Positions 1 through 8,966 of a DNA stretch of 64,000 bases are shown one piece after another (positions within the stretch are counted from its first letter, which is position 1; the number at the start of each line of letters is the position of its first letter). Position numbers and translations under genes: made by a program. Under the pieces are notes generated by a model. The model did not search any database and was not told where the DNA came from. It was given only the letters and a program-made list of their open reading frames with translations. The stretch spans positions 1,737,915 through 1,801,914 of the forward strand of contig NZ_CAKLDI010000001.1 of assembly GCF_921293875.1 (NCBI RefSeq). The letters are read 5' to 3'. Source of the DNA: Vibrio stylophorae (GTDB taxonomy: Bacteria; Pseudomonadota; Gammaproteobacteria; Enterobacterales; Vibrionaceae).

Positions 1-1373
1 GACCAATCAAAAAGCTGCAATAAGCCATGAGGTAGCTCGCCTTGAGCCATAAACCAAGGCAGAAAAAGCACCAGCAACATAATGAGGGGTGCGACAACCA
101 ATCCCACCCAAGGAATCGCCAAGGCATTATTGAGCGGGCCAAGCCAACTGACGCCACCAAATAGCAGCCATTGCATCGGCAGCATCAAAACAAACAACAA
201 CGCTTGAATTTGCAATAGCCGCAACACATAGCGCCGACAATGCGTAAGCGCACCACCCCACCATAAATAACCTTGCCCATCAGCACCGCTCTTTACGTTG
301 GGCGTCTGTATCGGCGCTTGCCGCCACCAAGTCATCACCCAATAAAGCGCCGAAACGGCACCAAAACTCAACCATAAACCTGCATCAAAACTGCTCAGTG
401 GATCGCGTAATAGGCAAAGGAACAACGCTAAAGAGAGCAAAGTCCAACCTGACAATCGCCATTGCAGGCGGTAGCTCAGCAGCACTAAGGTCGCCATCAG
501 CAGTGCGCGCTGAGTGGGAATAGAAAATCCAGCCAGCGCCGCATAAGCAAGTGCAAACACTGCGCCCAAATAAAGTGGCCACCACTGCGTCAGCGCTGAG
601 GGCCAAATTCGCCGTAAAAGGGCACCCAATTGCCAACCAATAGCCAACGCAAAGCCAATATGAAGACCAGAAATCGCGACAAGATGAACCAAACCGCTTT
701 GCTTTAGATGCTGCCAGCGCGATTGCGTGAGTAAACCGCGCTCGCCCATCACAAGCGCTAGCATCAAATCACCACTGGACCAATTTGACAGTTGCGGCGT
801 TAACCAAAGCGCAAGAGATTGACGCCAACTAGACGTATCATCAATCTGTGTCACTGCCAGCACACGGCCCTGACCTAGCAAATGTTTCCCCACCGCCCAA
901 CGCTCACGATCCAAACTGCCATCATTGAAACGTCCGACAATGGGTCTGAGTTTGACATCAAATTGCCACAATTCACCTGCACGAGGCACTTGCGTGGGTG
1001 TATTAAAATAAAGACGCAACTGCGGTTTTGACAAATCGAGGTCATAGCGATCGTCGCTATTTTGCAACGCCACCATAACCACATGTTTTTTATGCGACAT
1101 ATCAAATGAGGGTAGAAAAAGGCTGGTCACTGTTCCCTGAATGGTTATATCATCCGTCAGCCCGTCGAGCTCAAGCTGCGACTGACGAAAATCGTAGCCA
1201 TGCCCTGCCGTCCAAATAAAGACCAATAAAGGCAATGACCACCGTCGCCATGGCGTGACCAACAATCCAACAGCGCCGATTGCTGTTAAACTTATGACAT
1301 GCCACTCAGGTAAACTCGGCCACCATTGCAGGGATAGCATGCATCCGATAGATACCCAGAGCGTCTGAATCAT
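1..1373 (-). CDS. comEC: ComEC/Rec2 DNA uptake channel, N-terminal part
   Basis: Partial gene running off the left edge; 457 codons are present from an ATG at 1373, read through in one open frame on the minus strand. The product is an inner-membrane protein of the ComEC/Rec2 family, which carries single-stranded DNA into the cytoplasm during natural transformation. Two hydrophobic helices at the N terminus are followed by a soluble OB-like region (about residues 60-160). The Competence domain comes next, beginning with the family motif HLVAISGLHIG at roughly residues 205-215 and many further membrane helices. The C-terminal metallo-beta-lactamase-like domain would lie outside the window. The start is only 27 bases from the divergent DUF2062 gene, an arrangement I recall from Vibrio, where msbA and lpxK follow comEC. 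Family assignment is confident. Confidence 0.9.
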   Translation of the reverse strand, partial: MIQTLWVSIGCMLSLQWWPSLPEWHVISLTAIGAVGLLVTPWRRWSLPLLVFIWTAGHGYDFRQSQLELDGLTDDITIQGTVTSLFLPSFDMSHKKHVVMVALQNSDDRYDLDLSKPQLRLYFNTPTQVPRAGELWQFDVKLRPIVGRFNDGSLDRERWAVGKHLLGQGRVLAVTQIDDTSSWRQSLALWLTPQLSNWSSGDLMLALVMGERGLLTQSRWQHLKQSGLVHLVAISGLHIGFALAIGWQLGALLRRIWPSALTQWWPLYLGAVFALAYAALAGFSIPTQRALLMATLVLLSYRLQWRLSGWTLLSLALFLCLLRDPLSSFDAGLWLSFGAVSALYWVMTWWRQAPIQTPNVKSGADGQGYLWWGGALTHCRRYVLRLLQIQALLFVLMLPMQWLLFGGVSWLGPLNNALAIPWVGLVVAPLIMLLVLFLPWFMAQGELPHGLLQLFDW

Positions 1374-1400
1374 GGGATATTCAAATCGCACCTTGTAGTT

Positions 1401-1940
1401 ATGCCAAGAAAGTACATTAAAAGACTCCTTCCAAAACCTGATGTGATCCTCAAACAGCGTGCCTTAAAGATTTTTGGCAATCTGCTCTATAACGCGAATT
1501 TGTGGGCGCTCAATCGCCGCTCTGCTGCGGGTGCTTTTGCCGTAGGCCTTGCTGTGTGCTTTATTCCCCTGCCCAGCCAAATGATTATTGCCGCAGGATT
1601 GGCCATTCTTTTTCGTGTCAACCTGCCGCTATCCGTGGCACTGGTTTGGATCAGCAATCCAGTCACCATGCCGCCGATGTTTTATGGCGCTTACAAGCTC
1701 GGTGCATGGGTACTACAAGAACCACCCGTCCCCTTTCACTTCGAGCTCTCATGGGATTATCTGGTTGAGATGATGAATAGTATTGGCCCTGCATTTTTGC
1801 TCGGCTGCGCTATTTGTAGCATTGTGTTTTCAGTGCTGGGCTATTTTTCCATTCATCTTCTATGGCGCTATTCAGTGGTTCGCAGCTGGAACAAACGCCG
1901 CCTTCGCCTACCAAGAATTAAACTGAAAAAGCCCGAATAA
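1401..1940 (+). CDS. DUF2062 inner-membrane protein
   Basis: A 179-residue protein with a basic N terminus ([13 protein letters not shown]) and three hydrophobic segments at about residues 45-70, 75-100 and 118-145. The loop motif ISNPVTMPP with aromatic residues after it is typical of DUF2062 proteins, whose biochemical function is unknown. The gene is divergent from comEC with 27 bases between the starts, so the two must share a very compact promoter region. A rho-independent terminator follows, which separates it from pykA. The family call is firm; no function can be inferred beyond membrane location. Confidence 0.85.
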   Translation: MPRKYIKRLLPKPDVILKQRALKIFGNLLYNANLWALNRRSAAGAFAVGLAVCFIPLPSQMIIAAGLAILFRVNLPLSVALVWISNPVTMPPMFYGAYKLGAWVLQEPPVPFHFELSWDYLVEMMNSIGPAFLLGCAICSIVFSVLGYFSIHLLWRYSVVRSWNKRRLRLPRIKLKKPE

Positions 1941-1957
1941 CCGACTTCATCGATGAC

Positions 1958-1986
1958 AACGCTGCTAAGGCTGCGTTTTTATTTTT
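1958..1986 (+). terminator. Rho-independent terminator after the DUF2062 gene
   Basis: Stem AACGC/GCGTT, extended by an inner GC/GC pair across a T-T mismatch, loop TAAG, followed by TTTTTATTTTT. Confidence 0.75.
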
Positions 1987-2128
1987 GGCACACACTATCC
2001 CCATTAAACTTATGGGTATTTGTTACAGAAAAGTCATACTTCCCCGGTTCTCTTTACCTCTATTTGTAGTAGACTTTGCGATGCACTGCCCGTTACGGGC
2101 TGCGTTTTCTCTTCCAATGGAGCCTTGC

Positions 2129-3574
2129 ATGTCTAGAAGACTACGACGTACCAAAATTGTAACCACCCTGGGTCCTGCAACTGACCGCGACGACAACCTA
2201 GAACAAATCATTGCTGCTGGCGCTAACGTTGTGCGCATGAATTTCTCTCACGGCAGTGCAGAAGATCATATTCTTCGGACCAAAAAAGTCCGTGAAATCG
2301 CTGCCAAGCTAGGCAAGCACGTGGCAATTTTGGGCGACCTTCAAGGTCCAAAAATTCGCGTATCCACCTTTAAAGACGGCAAAATTCAACTTGCGCTTGG
2401 CGATAAGTTCACCCTAGACAGTGATCTTGGTAAAGGCGAAGGTGACCAACATGCGGTCGGTCTTGACTACAAAGAACTACCACAAGATGTAACCACAGGT
2501 GACGTTCTGCTTCTTGATGATGGCCGTGTCCAGCTGAAAGTTGAAGCGGTTGAAGGTAACAAAGTACACACTGTGGTTGTGGTTGCAGGTCCCCTTTCAA
2601 ATAACAAAGGGATCAACAAGCAAGGCGGTGGTCTTTCTGCAGCAGCGCTCACCGATAAAGACAAAGCAGACATTCTGACCGCAGCGCAAATGCAAGTGGA
2701 TTACCTTGCTATCTCTTTCCCTCGCAGCGGCGAAGATATGAACTACGCACGCCGTTTAGCCCGCGATGCAGGTTTGGATGCAAAACTGGTTGCTAAAGTT
2801 GAACGCGCAGAAACCGTGCAAAGCGATGAAGCCATTGATGACATCGTACTGGCATCTGATGCGGTGATGGTGGCTCGTGGTGACCTTGGCGTTGAAATTG
2901 GCGACCCAGAACTTGTTGGCGTACAGAAAAAACTGATTCGCCGAGCGCGCAGTCTAAACCGCACCGTCATCACTGCGACTCAAATGATGGAATCGATGAT
3001 TGAAAGCCCAATGCCAACCCGCGCAGAAGTCATGGACGTGGCAAACGCCGTACTTGATGGTACAGATGCTGTGATGCTTTCAGCTGAAACCGCTGCGGGT
3101 AAATTCCCAGTAGAAACTGTAAAATCAATGGCAAGCGTTTGTCTGGGCGCAGAAAAAGAGAAAAGCATCAACGTTTCAAACCACCGTTTGGACCGTACCT
3201 TTGAAACCCCAGAAGAAACCATCGCTATGTCGACTATGTACGCCGCCAACCACATGAAAGGTGTGGCTGCGATTATTGCGATGACAGAATCAGGCCGCAC
3301 CGCACTAATGATGTCTCGTTTGAGCTCTGGTCTTCCTATTTTTGCGATGTCACGCCATGAGCGTACATTGAACCGCGCTGCGCTTTATCGCGGCGTCACA
3401 CCTGTATTCTTTGATCCAAAAGATCACGCAGGCGTTGAAGCGGCAATCACCGCCATTGAAAACCTCAAAGAGCGCGGTTTCCTCGTCGCTGGCGATCTTG
3501 TCATCATCACCCAAGGTGATGTCATGGATACCGTGGGTTCAACCAACAAAATGCGTATTTTGAAAGTGAGCTAA
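2129..3574 (+). CDS. pykA: Pyruvate kinase II
   Basis: Converts phosphoenolpyruvate and ADP to pyruvate and ATP in the last step of glycolysis. The open frame extends upstream to 1985, but the true start is the ATG at 2129. It has a GGAG Shine-Dalgarno 7 bases upstream and begins [19 protein letters not shown], matching my recollection of E. coli PykA; the product is 481 residues (E. coli 480). The catalytic barrel shows GPKIR (about residue 70), the substrate-site Lys in AKVERAE (about 220) and the metal-binding [10 protein letters not shown] (about 245-255). A C-terminal allosteric domain follows. PykA-type enzymes are AMP- or sugar-phosphate-responsive rather than fructose-bisphosphate-dependent, which is family knowledge, not seen here. 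It is transcribed alone between two terminators. Confidence 0.96.
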   Translation: MSRRLRRTKIVTTLGPATDRDDNLEQIIAAGANVVRMNFSHGSAEDHILRTKKVREIAAKLGKHVAILGDLQGPKIRVSTFKDGKIQLALGDKFTLDSDLGKGEGDQHAVGLDYKELPQDVTTGDVLLLDDGRVQLKVEAVEGNKVHTVVVVAGPLSNNKGINKQGGGLSAAALTDKDKADILTAAQMQVDYLAISFPRSGEDMNYARRLARDAGLDAKLVAKVERAETVQSDEAIDDIVLASDAVMVARGDLGVEIGDPELVGVQKKLIRRARSLNRTVITATQMMESMIESPMPTRAEVMDVANAVLDGTDAVMLSAETAAGKFPVETVKSMASVCLGAEKEKSINVSNHRLDRTFETPEETIAMSTMYAANHMKGVAAIIAMTESGRTALMMSRLSSGLPIFAMSRHERTLNRAALYRGVTPVFFDPKDHAGVEAAITAIENLKERGFLVAGDLVIITQGDVMDTVGSTNKMRILKVS

Positions 3575-3596
3575 TCTGCCGCTTTTTCGTTTGCAA

Positions 3597-3620
3597 GCCA
3601 CGCTCTGCGTGGCTTTTTTA
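3597..3620 (+). terminator. Rho-independent terminator after pykA
   Basis: Perfect 7-bp stem GCCACGC/GCGTGGC with a TCT loop, then TTTTTT. It is placed 22 bases after the pykA stop codon. Confidence 0.9.
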
Positions 3621-3645
3621 TTGGCCTATTCTTTTGGGCACAGCT

Positions 3646-5151
3646 TTAGTCCATCTCTTGCGCTTGAATGACCGCTGCTGACTCAGCCGCCACCCGACCT
3701 CGGCGCCAAACCGTGATCGCAAAACAAAGAAAAGCCACGATAAAACTAACATCTACCAAAGTACCGATCCATGGATAAAGCGCGTAACGCCGCTGCACTG
3801 GTAAGTCCGCAAATAAAATACGCTGCGTGGTCTTAAACTGATCCAGCTGACTTAAAATAAGGCCATTGTAATCTGTCGCAATCGAAAGCCCCTGCCCTGT
3901 TGCGCGCATCAGCGAGAAACCATTTTCCACGGCGCGGAATATGGCCATATGAGAATGCAGCGGTGTTATCGCTTGCCAGTCATGGGCTGGCACCAACAAA
4001 ATATCCACCTTTGCCCGCCCTGCTTGACGAATAAAATGAGGAAAATCCATATCAAAACAGATCGCAGAGCCGACCCGAGCCCATGGCGTATCAAAGTAAA
4101 AAACCCCACTTTGTCCCTGAACACTGGGCTCGCCGGGAATCGGCCGCGCTTTTAAATATTGGCCGATGATCTCTCCTGTTGGCGCTATCCAGATCACCTT
4201 GTTTTGCGCCAAACGCTGCGGAAAATCATTTGGGATCACCAACAGAGACATCCCCAAATAAATTTGCTGCTTTTTTGCAAACTGCTGACCTTGCCTCAGC
4301 GCATCTGCTTGCTCTGACCTATCAAGCGTCACGGCGATCTCCTGCCAAAATACTATTTTTGCGCCTGCTTGAACCGCAGCGTCGCTCTGCTTAAAAAATC
4401 CATCCAAGGTGCCAGCACTGTGCGCTTTGACACACTGCCAATCGGTAAGCTGACAAGCGGTCAAAGGCGAATGCGCTTTGGTATCTGCAACAATAGCCGC
4501 CACCCGAACCGATGGCTTTTCTGTGAAAGGTTCAAGCAAACGAAAGCCCGCCAGTAACAGCGCCAAGGTCACCGTCAAGCTATAGATCAGTGCGCCGCGA
4601 CGAATCAAACGCCACTGAAATTGATGCTGCCAAGCCCAATTGAGCCATGACACCCACCACGCAATAAGAAAGGTCAAACCCGGCATGCCAAAAAATGAAA
4701 GCCATTGCAGCCAGAGATAACTGTAATACTGGCTATATGCCACTGCGCCCCAAGTACCATAAAGATTCAGCCAACTACTGGTGATCTCTATACTGACCAG
4801 CGCCAAAGGGAATATGAGGGTGTTTTTTATCCCTGAAAAATAGGGCGACAGCTTGGCATCAAGCAATAAAGGCAGCGCATATAAGCTGCCAATCAATCCT
4901 GTGACCGCAAAATATTGCCAAGAACTCAGCGGCACCATCCCTTGCCAAGCAAAGGCATGTGCACCAACACAAGCGACATACACCAAAGTCATCCGTTGCC
5001 ATGTGGGCTGAAGCCTTAAAAATCGCATCAGTAAAATTGGCGCAAGGACAGCGCTAACTGGCATCAAAAATTGGCCATGCGATAAAGGTAATAACAGGCT
5101 GCCACAGAACCAATAACCATAATGGGAAATCAAATTTGCCTTTGCTTTCAT
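3646..5151 (-). CDS. Lnt-like nitrilase-fold membrane acyltransferase (second Lnt-type protein)
   Basis: A 501-residue protein with about seven membrane helices in the first 205 residues, a periplasmic carbon-nitrogen hydrolase domain (about 215-455) and a final membrane helix. This is the architecture of apolipoprotein N-acyltransferase. The nitrilase triad is visible: Glu271 (FWQE), Lys334 (YLKARP) and Cys365 (AICFDMDFP). The flanking motifs differ from housekeeping Lnt (WQE instead of WPE, ICFDMDFP instead of ICYE), so I read it as a paralogous enzyme whose acyl acceptor is unknown. The start is the ATG at 5151 because GGAG lies 5 bases upstream; an in-frame ATG at 5178 lacks that. A TetR-type operator and a second palindrome lie 90-145 bases upstream. 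Family is firm, substrate unknown. Confidence 0.8.
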   Translation of the reverse strand: MKAKANLISHYGYWFCGSLLLPLSHGQFLMPVSAVLAPILLMRFLRLQPTWQRMTLVYVACVGAHAFAWQGMVPLSSWQYFAVTGLIGSLYALPLLLDAKLSPYFSGIKNTLIFPLALVSIEITSSWLNLYGTWGAVAYSQYYSYLWLQWLSFFGMPGLTFLIAWWVSWLNWAWQHQFQWRLIRRGALIYSLTVTLALLLAGFRLLEPFTEKPSVRVAAIVADTKAHSPLTACQLTDWQCVKAHSAGTLDGFFKQSDAAVQAGAKIVFWQEIAVTLDRSEQADALRQGQQFAKKQQIYLGMSLLVIPNDFPQRLAQNKVIWIAPTGEIIGQYLKARPIPGEPSVQGQSGVFYFDTPWARVGSAICFDMDFPHFIRQAGRAKVDILLVPAHDWQAITPLHSHMAIFRAVENGFSLMRATGQGLSIATDYNGLILSQLDQFKTTQRILFADLPVQRRYALYPWIGTLVDVSFIVAFLCFAITVWRRGRVAAESAAVIQAQEMD

Positions 5152-5240
5152 TGCGTCTCCATTCAGTGCTGAAACCACAAAGCCAAGGCTTTTCCATCAC
5201 TGTTTTCATCAAACAATGATCTAACTGTAGATAACGTCCG

Positions 5241-5256
5241 ATCACGCAAGCGTGAT
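5241..5256. promoter_or_regulatory. 16-bp palindrome upstream of the Lnt-like gene
   Basis: ATCACGC-AA-GCGTGAT, a 7-bp perfect inverted repeat, 90 bases upstream of the Lnt-like start. It could be an operator or a 5' leader hairpin. No T-run follows, so it is not a terminator. Confidence 0.45.
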
Positions 5257-5280
5257 ACTTCTCGCACAAACGCAACAAAC

Positions 5281-5296
5281 TAGACTGGACGGTCTA
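5281..5296. promoter_or_regulatory. TetR-family operator, NemR-like box
   Basis: TAGACTGGACGGTCTA differs at one position from the NemR operator pattern TAGACC-N4-GGTCTA as I remember it, and the flanking C and G extend the dyad. It lies about 130 bases upstream of the Lnt-like start at 5151. No TetR-family regulator gene is present in the window, so the cognate repressor is presumably encoded elsewhere. Confidence 0.6.
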
Positions 5297-5399
5297 GTCT
5301 ACATTCTACACATAAAAGCCGTACATCAGATCAATGTCAGCATGCAGACTTTGATGAAAATGGATTTTGAAAAAAGACAGCTTCAACAATGATGATGAC

Positions 5400-5921
5400 T
5401 CAGAAACCAGCGTCATGTGCTACGAGGGCTCGCGGCGTTGATTGTAACCCTTTGATTTCAGCTTGTACTTCGCTAGGCACCCAAGGGTGCATCAATGTTT
5501 CCCATAAGGAAGTGCGGCTGAGCATTGGAATGGCGTGAACATAATGGGTCGATTGACCATCACGAATCAACTGATATTGAAAATAAAGCGTGGCGGGCTG
5601 CTCAATGGGCATCAACCCCAAGCTCAGCGCCGAAGACCAAGTCTGAATTTGCTGCCCTGTGCCACATAAATATGCGGGCAACAACTGCGCTGGTTTGAGT
5701 TTTAGCTCAAATATTGCCGAATGCTCATCCACCAGCTGATACACATTCGCTTGCTTGAGCCACTGATATTCCTGAGGGTATGCCTGCGCATTGAAAACAT
5801 ACACAGACACATAGGGTGTCTTCGCCAAGTTCGGCTCAATATCCGCCTTCTGATCAAAATAAGCGTGCGTTGTGCAGCCACTCAGCCATAGACAGCATGC
5901 CAAAATTCCATTTCGCATCAT
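5400..5921 (-). CDS. Uncharacterised lipoprotein
   Basis: A 173-residue protein with a short lipoprotein signal peptide; the lipobox is LWLSGC with the lipidated Cys at about residue 16. I do not recognise a family. The mature part contains a stretch rich in aromatic residues and proline and a central beta-type region (YFQYQLIRDG). It begins MMRN with a possible GGAT Shine-Dalgarno; the second Met is an equally good start. It lies in the same direction as the Lnt-like gene downstream, but 248 bases and an operator separate them, so co-transcription is uncertain. The gene looks real because of the clean lipobox and the isolated frame. Confidence 0.65.
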   Translation of the reverse strand: MMRNGILACCLWLSGCTTHAYFDQKADIEPNLAKTPYVSVYVFNAQAYPQEYQWLKQANVYQLVDEHSAIFELKLKPAQLLPAYLCGTGQQIQTWSSALSLGLMPIEQPATLYFQYQLIRDGQSTHYVHAIPMLSRTSLWETLMHPWVPSEVQAEIKGLQSTPRALVAHDAGF

Positions 5922-6131
5922 TTAAATCCATAAGTATTTGTATTTAAATAACTTTAAATGAAATTAAAGGCATTTCCCATCAAAATAAGCCGCTACCCCA
6001 TTCCCTCCCTTTGGCATAAACAAGTGAGGCTCGCGCCATCTTGCGCAATCACACAGAAATCTGATGTGGCAAGACGTATTTTTTATGCGCGTTTATCTCG
6101 TATTTTCCTTGTGATTGGACACTTGACCCTG

Positions 6132-8192
6132 CTAATTATCCTCAGGCGCTTGCGTATTCTGTTTGTGACTCGACGCGTCTGTTTTCAGTTCTGACCTATC
6201 CTTGGACTCTTGATTATCCTTTTGCCGATGGCGCTGCTGCGCCAATTTAGCCAGCGCCGCATTACTTTGTTCTGGCTCGATCGCCAAAATTTCAGGCTTA
6301 TCATCGTAGCTTGACGCTTCACTCTGAGCATCTTGATTAGGCGCGGCTTGATGCAATGCTGCGGACGCACTCTTTTCTTGCTCCGCTTTATCCTGCGATA
6401 ACGTTTCCTGAGAAGACAGGTCTTGAGAACGCGCCTCTTGGGCTGGTGCCGCTTGCTTTTCTTTGGGCATCTCATTTTGCCAATCCATCGCAACAGCCAT
6501 AGATGCATCTTCAGATGTATTTATCGACGCATCTGCCATTTGCGGCTGTGAAAGATGACTCAGACTATCATCGACCGGCTGATCCAAGGCTGCAGATGAA
6601 ACAACTGCTGCTGCACTTTGTGCGTCAGGGACAATCGATTCCTGCGAGCCATGCTCTTTGTGTACCATCTCTTGCTGGTGTTTCTCTTTCTCTATTTTTT
6701 CTCTTTCGATGCGTTCTTTGTCAGCCTTTTCTTTTTCTACTTTTTCCGCCTTTTCTGCGGCGGCTTTATCGGCTTTATCGGCTTGCGCCACAGCCTGCTG
6801 CATGGCCGCTGCTTCTTCTGGTGACAAGGTCGCGCGCTGCTTTTCAACCACTTCAATTTCGACGATTTTGGAACGGTTAATCACCACTTTCCAACGCTGT
6901 AATCGCACCGAATTATCTTCATCGGTTTCACGCGTGATGAGATTAATCAAATGACGCTTTTCCACTGATTCTTTGGTCACTTGACCATCATCAGAGAGCC
7001 GATAAACACGCTCAGAGCCCTTACCCATCAAAGTCGCAAGCAAACGCAAATCCAAAATAATAGACTCGCGCGTTTGATCGTAACCAGTTAAAAACTTGGT
7101 TGTCGCCATACGGGTTTGGCTTTTGTAGTGCACCACAGTTTCTTCGCGTTGGCTGACTTTATGTTTGCGCAGCTTACGAATACTCTGCGATAGCTGACCA
7201 TAGGCGGTGTATTCGAGCCATTCCAATTGACGCCCGACCAACATACGACTGGTGGGGTCAAAAAACTGTTTTCGCCAGCGCGGTTTGTTTTTACGCACCC
7301 ACCGCCAAAGCATGGATTTCAAGTCATCTTTAAATACTTCGCGCACGGCATAGATAAATGACAGTGCCACAATAAAAGTGGCGGTAATGTCGCCCAGCAC
7401 ACCACGCGCCTTGATGATCATCAAGGTCACAAAAATCATCACAAAACCTGCAGCAAAGCCTGTGACCATTTTTCGCGTCGTTTTACCCAGCTCAGAGGTT
7501 TGTTCTTGCATGGTCACTGGATATTCAATCAAGCGGCGTAGCAAACGCATCTTGTTCGACATCCGCGTGCTGTCTTGTCGCGCTTTTTCTGAGTTGTATT
7601 CATGCTTAAGCCGGTGCGCAGTTTCCTCCTGACACAGTGCAATCACCGGCTCTTTGATGGCGTTGTAAGTCTGCCCTCGCGGAATATGCGCGAGCATGGA
7701 CAAAAATTGCTGCTCGGTAAACCAAGAGACGTAGTTATCTACGTTTTCAAAGTATTTGCGTAACTTTTTATCTTTCGGAATATTTCGACGTAAACGGCGC
7801 AAAATACTGCTGGTCAATTGAATGACATCTTCGATTTCTTCACGCGTACGCTCGTTTTTATCATCACGTAGATGGCGCATGGTTTTTTCCAGCGCCAAGG
7901 CATATTGGTAGGCGTAAAGACTTAAACTTAAACGGTATTGCTCGATGGAGAAGTTTTTATCACCGCGACTGGCTAGCCGGCTGTGTACCAAAGGGAGGTG
8001 GTAAAAATCACTGTAATAGGTGCGCTTTCCGTGGATCACGTTATGGAAAAACTCATCCTCACTGATAATTTTACTGCTGAGCTCTAAATCGCCGGGGATA
8101 AATAGAAAAATATCCAACTGGCGATTGGTGGTCTCTTGCAGAATGTGAGAAATTTTGAGCTGATGCCCCTCTTTTTTATCAACCGTGATCAC
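6132..8192 (-). CDS. Uncharacterised 686-residue membrane protein with a charged low-complexity tail
   Basis: The GTG start at 8192 is supported by GAGGG 7 bases upstream. Residues 1-230 are a soluble, Arg/Lys-rich helical region. Two hydrophobic segments follow at about 243-263 and 269-290, and then a basic soluble domain to about 460. From about 470 to the end the sequence is a Lys/Glu/Ala-rich coiled coil (repeated EK, DKADKA) that passes into a Gln/Ser/Asp-rich disordered tail. I do not recognise the family. The two adjacent helices with both large domains on the same side suggest an inner-membrane hairpin with cytoplasmic N- and C-terminal domains. It has no obvious operon partner: 210 bases separate it from the lipoprotein gene and 144 from the DUF1287 gene. 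Confidence 0.75.
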   Translation of the reverse strand: MITVDKKEGHQLKISHILQETTNRQLDIFLFIPGDLELSSKIISEDEFFHNVIHGKRTYYSDFYHLPLVHSRLASRGDKNFSIEQYRLSLSLYAYQYALALEKTMRHLRDDKNERTREEIEDVIQLTSSILRRLRRNIPKDKKLRKYFENVDNYVSWFTEQQFLSMLAHIPRGQTYNAIKEPVIALCQEETAHRLKHEYNSEKARQDSTRMSNKMRLLRRLIEYPVTMQEQTSELGKTTRKMVTGFAAGFVMIFVTLMIIKARGVLGDITATFIVALSFIYAVREVFKDDLKSMLWRWVRKNKPRWRKQFFDPTSRMLVGRQLEWLEYTAYGQLSQSIRKLRKHKVSQREETVVHYKSQTRMATTKFLTGYDQTRESIILDLRLLATLMGKGSERVYRLSDDGQVTKESVEKRHLINLITRETDEDNSVRLQRWKVVINRSKIVEIEVVEKQRATLSPEEAAAMQQAVAQADKADKAAAEKAEKVEKEKADKERIEREKIEKEKHQQEMVHKEHGSQESIVPDAQSAAAVVSSAALDQPVDDSLSHLSQPQMADASINTSEDASMAVAMDWQNEMPKEKQAAPAQEARSQDLSSQETLSQDKAEQEKSASAALHQAAPNQDAQSEASSYDDKPEILAIEPEQSNAALAKLAQQRHRQKDNQESKDRSELKTDASSHKQNTQAPEDN

Positions 8193-8336
8193 AAAGCTAC
8201 CCTCTTAAAACTGCCCTTCTATTGTATGCGTAACCATGACAAAGAGATAGATTTGCAATTCTATTCTCGCGGGCTAAATCGCCTAATTTCATAGCGATAA
8301 ACAAGAGACTGCCGCCATTTAGAGGGTCATGTTGCC

Positions 8337-8966
8337 TCAGTGAGATGACGGTTTGGGCAGATAACGAAAATGTCCGACGATGGGATAGGCAAAGAGCACA
8401 TTTTCAAGCCGTGGCCCCCAGCCGATATTGTGCACAATCAGCGGTGTGCCATCGCTGGATTTTTGACTCACCACAATACCAATATGCGGTTTATTACCCG
8501 GAAACATCCAGCTGACCACATCACCTGGTAAATAATTTTGCGCCCTTTGTGTGATCGCAAGAGAAGCGCCTTGACGCTGAAAATAGGTTTCAAGGTTCGG
8601 GACTCGGCGATGATCGATATTGGCATCCGGTTTACTTTGCCCCCAGATACGCTTAGCTGGATATTGCGTGAAATGAGCGCGCATATCTTCATGAACCAAA
8701 CGCTGTAAATCGATGCCTAATTTGCGATAACTGCGGATCACCACATCGCTACAAACACCAGTATAAGCGGGCACATCGCCATTGGGATAATCAATGGCGA
8801 CATAGGCAGGATCATAAATGACCAGCGCTTTAGTGCGCTCAAGCGCGGCATCACTCAGCGCCTTGCCAGGATCGGCTACGGGATTAGCATTGGCGCTTAC
8901 ATTGATGCTGAAGATAAAACAGAGCAAAGCCAATAGATATCGAGGTGCACGCCAAGCTTTCATCAT
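8337..8966 (-). CDS. DUF1287 secreted protein (YijF-like)
   Basis: A 209-residue protein with a signal peptide (about residues 1-27, ending near SANA). It carries the DUF1287 pattern: YDPAYVAIDYPNGDVP, then GVCSDVVIRSYRKLGIDLQ with a conserved Cys, and later GDVVSW and HIGIVV. The Cys and His placement resembles NlpC/P60-type papain-fold amidases, so a peptidoglycan or peptide hydrolase role is possible but unproven. Its ATG overlaps the stop of the upstream membrane protein gene by 4 bases (ATGA), so the two are translationally coupled and probably work together in the envelope. Confidence 0.8.
   Translation of the reverse strand: MMKAWRAPRYLLALLCFIFSINVSANANPVADPGKALSDAALERTKALVIYDPAYVAIDYPNGDVPAYTGVCSDVVIRSYRKLGIDLQRLVHEDMRAHFTQYPAKRIWGQSKPDANIDHRRVPNLETYFQRQGASLAITQRAQNYLPGDVVSWMFPGNKPHIGIVVSQKSSDGTPLIVHNIGWGPRLENVLFAYPIVGHFRYLPKPSSH

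Noticed and set aside
5054-5278. Minus-strand 74-codon frame over the start of the Lnt-like gene
   Set aside because: It overlaps the well-supported start and the palindrome in another frame.
5958-6194. Plus-strand 78-codon frame between the lipoprotein and the 686-residue protein gene
   Set aside because: No Shine-Dalgarno, odd composition, and its end overlaps the 3' end of a good minus-strand gene.
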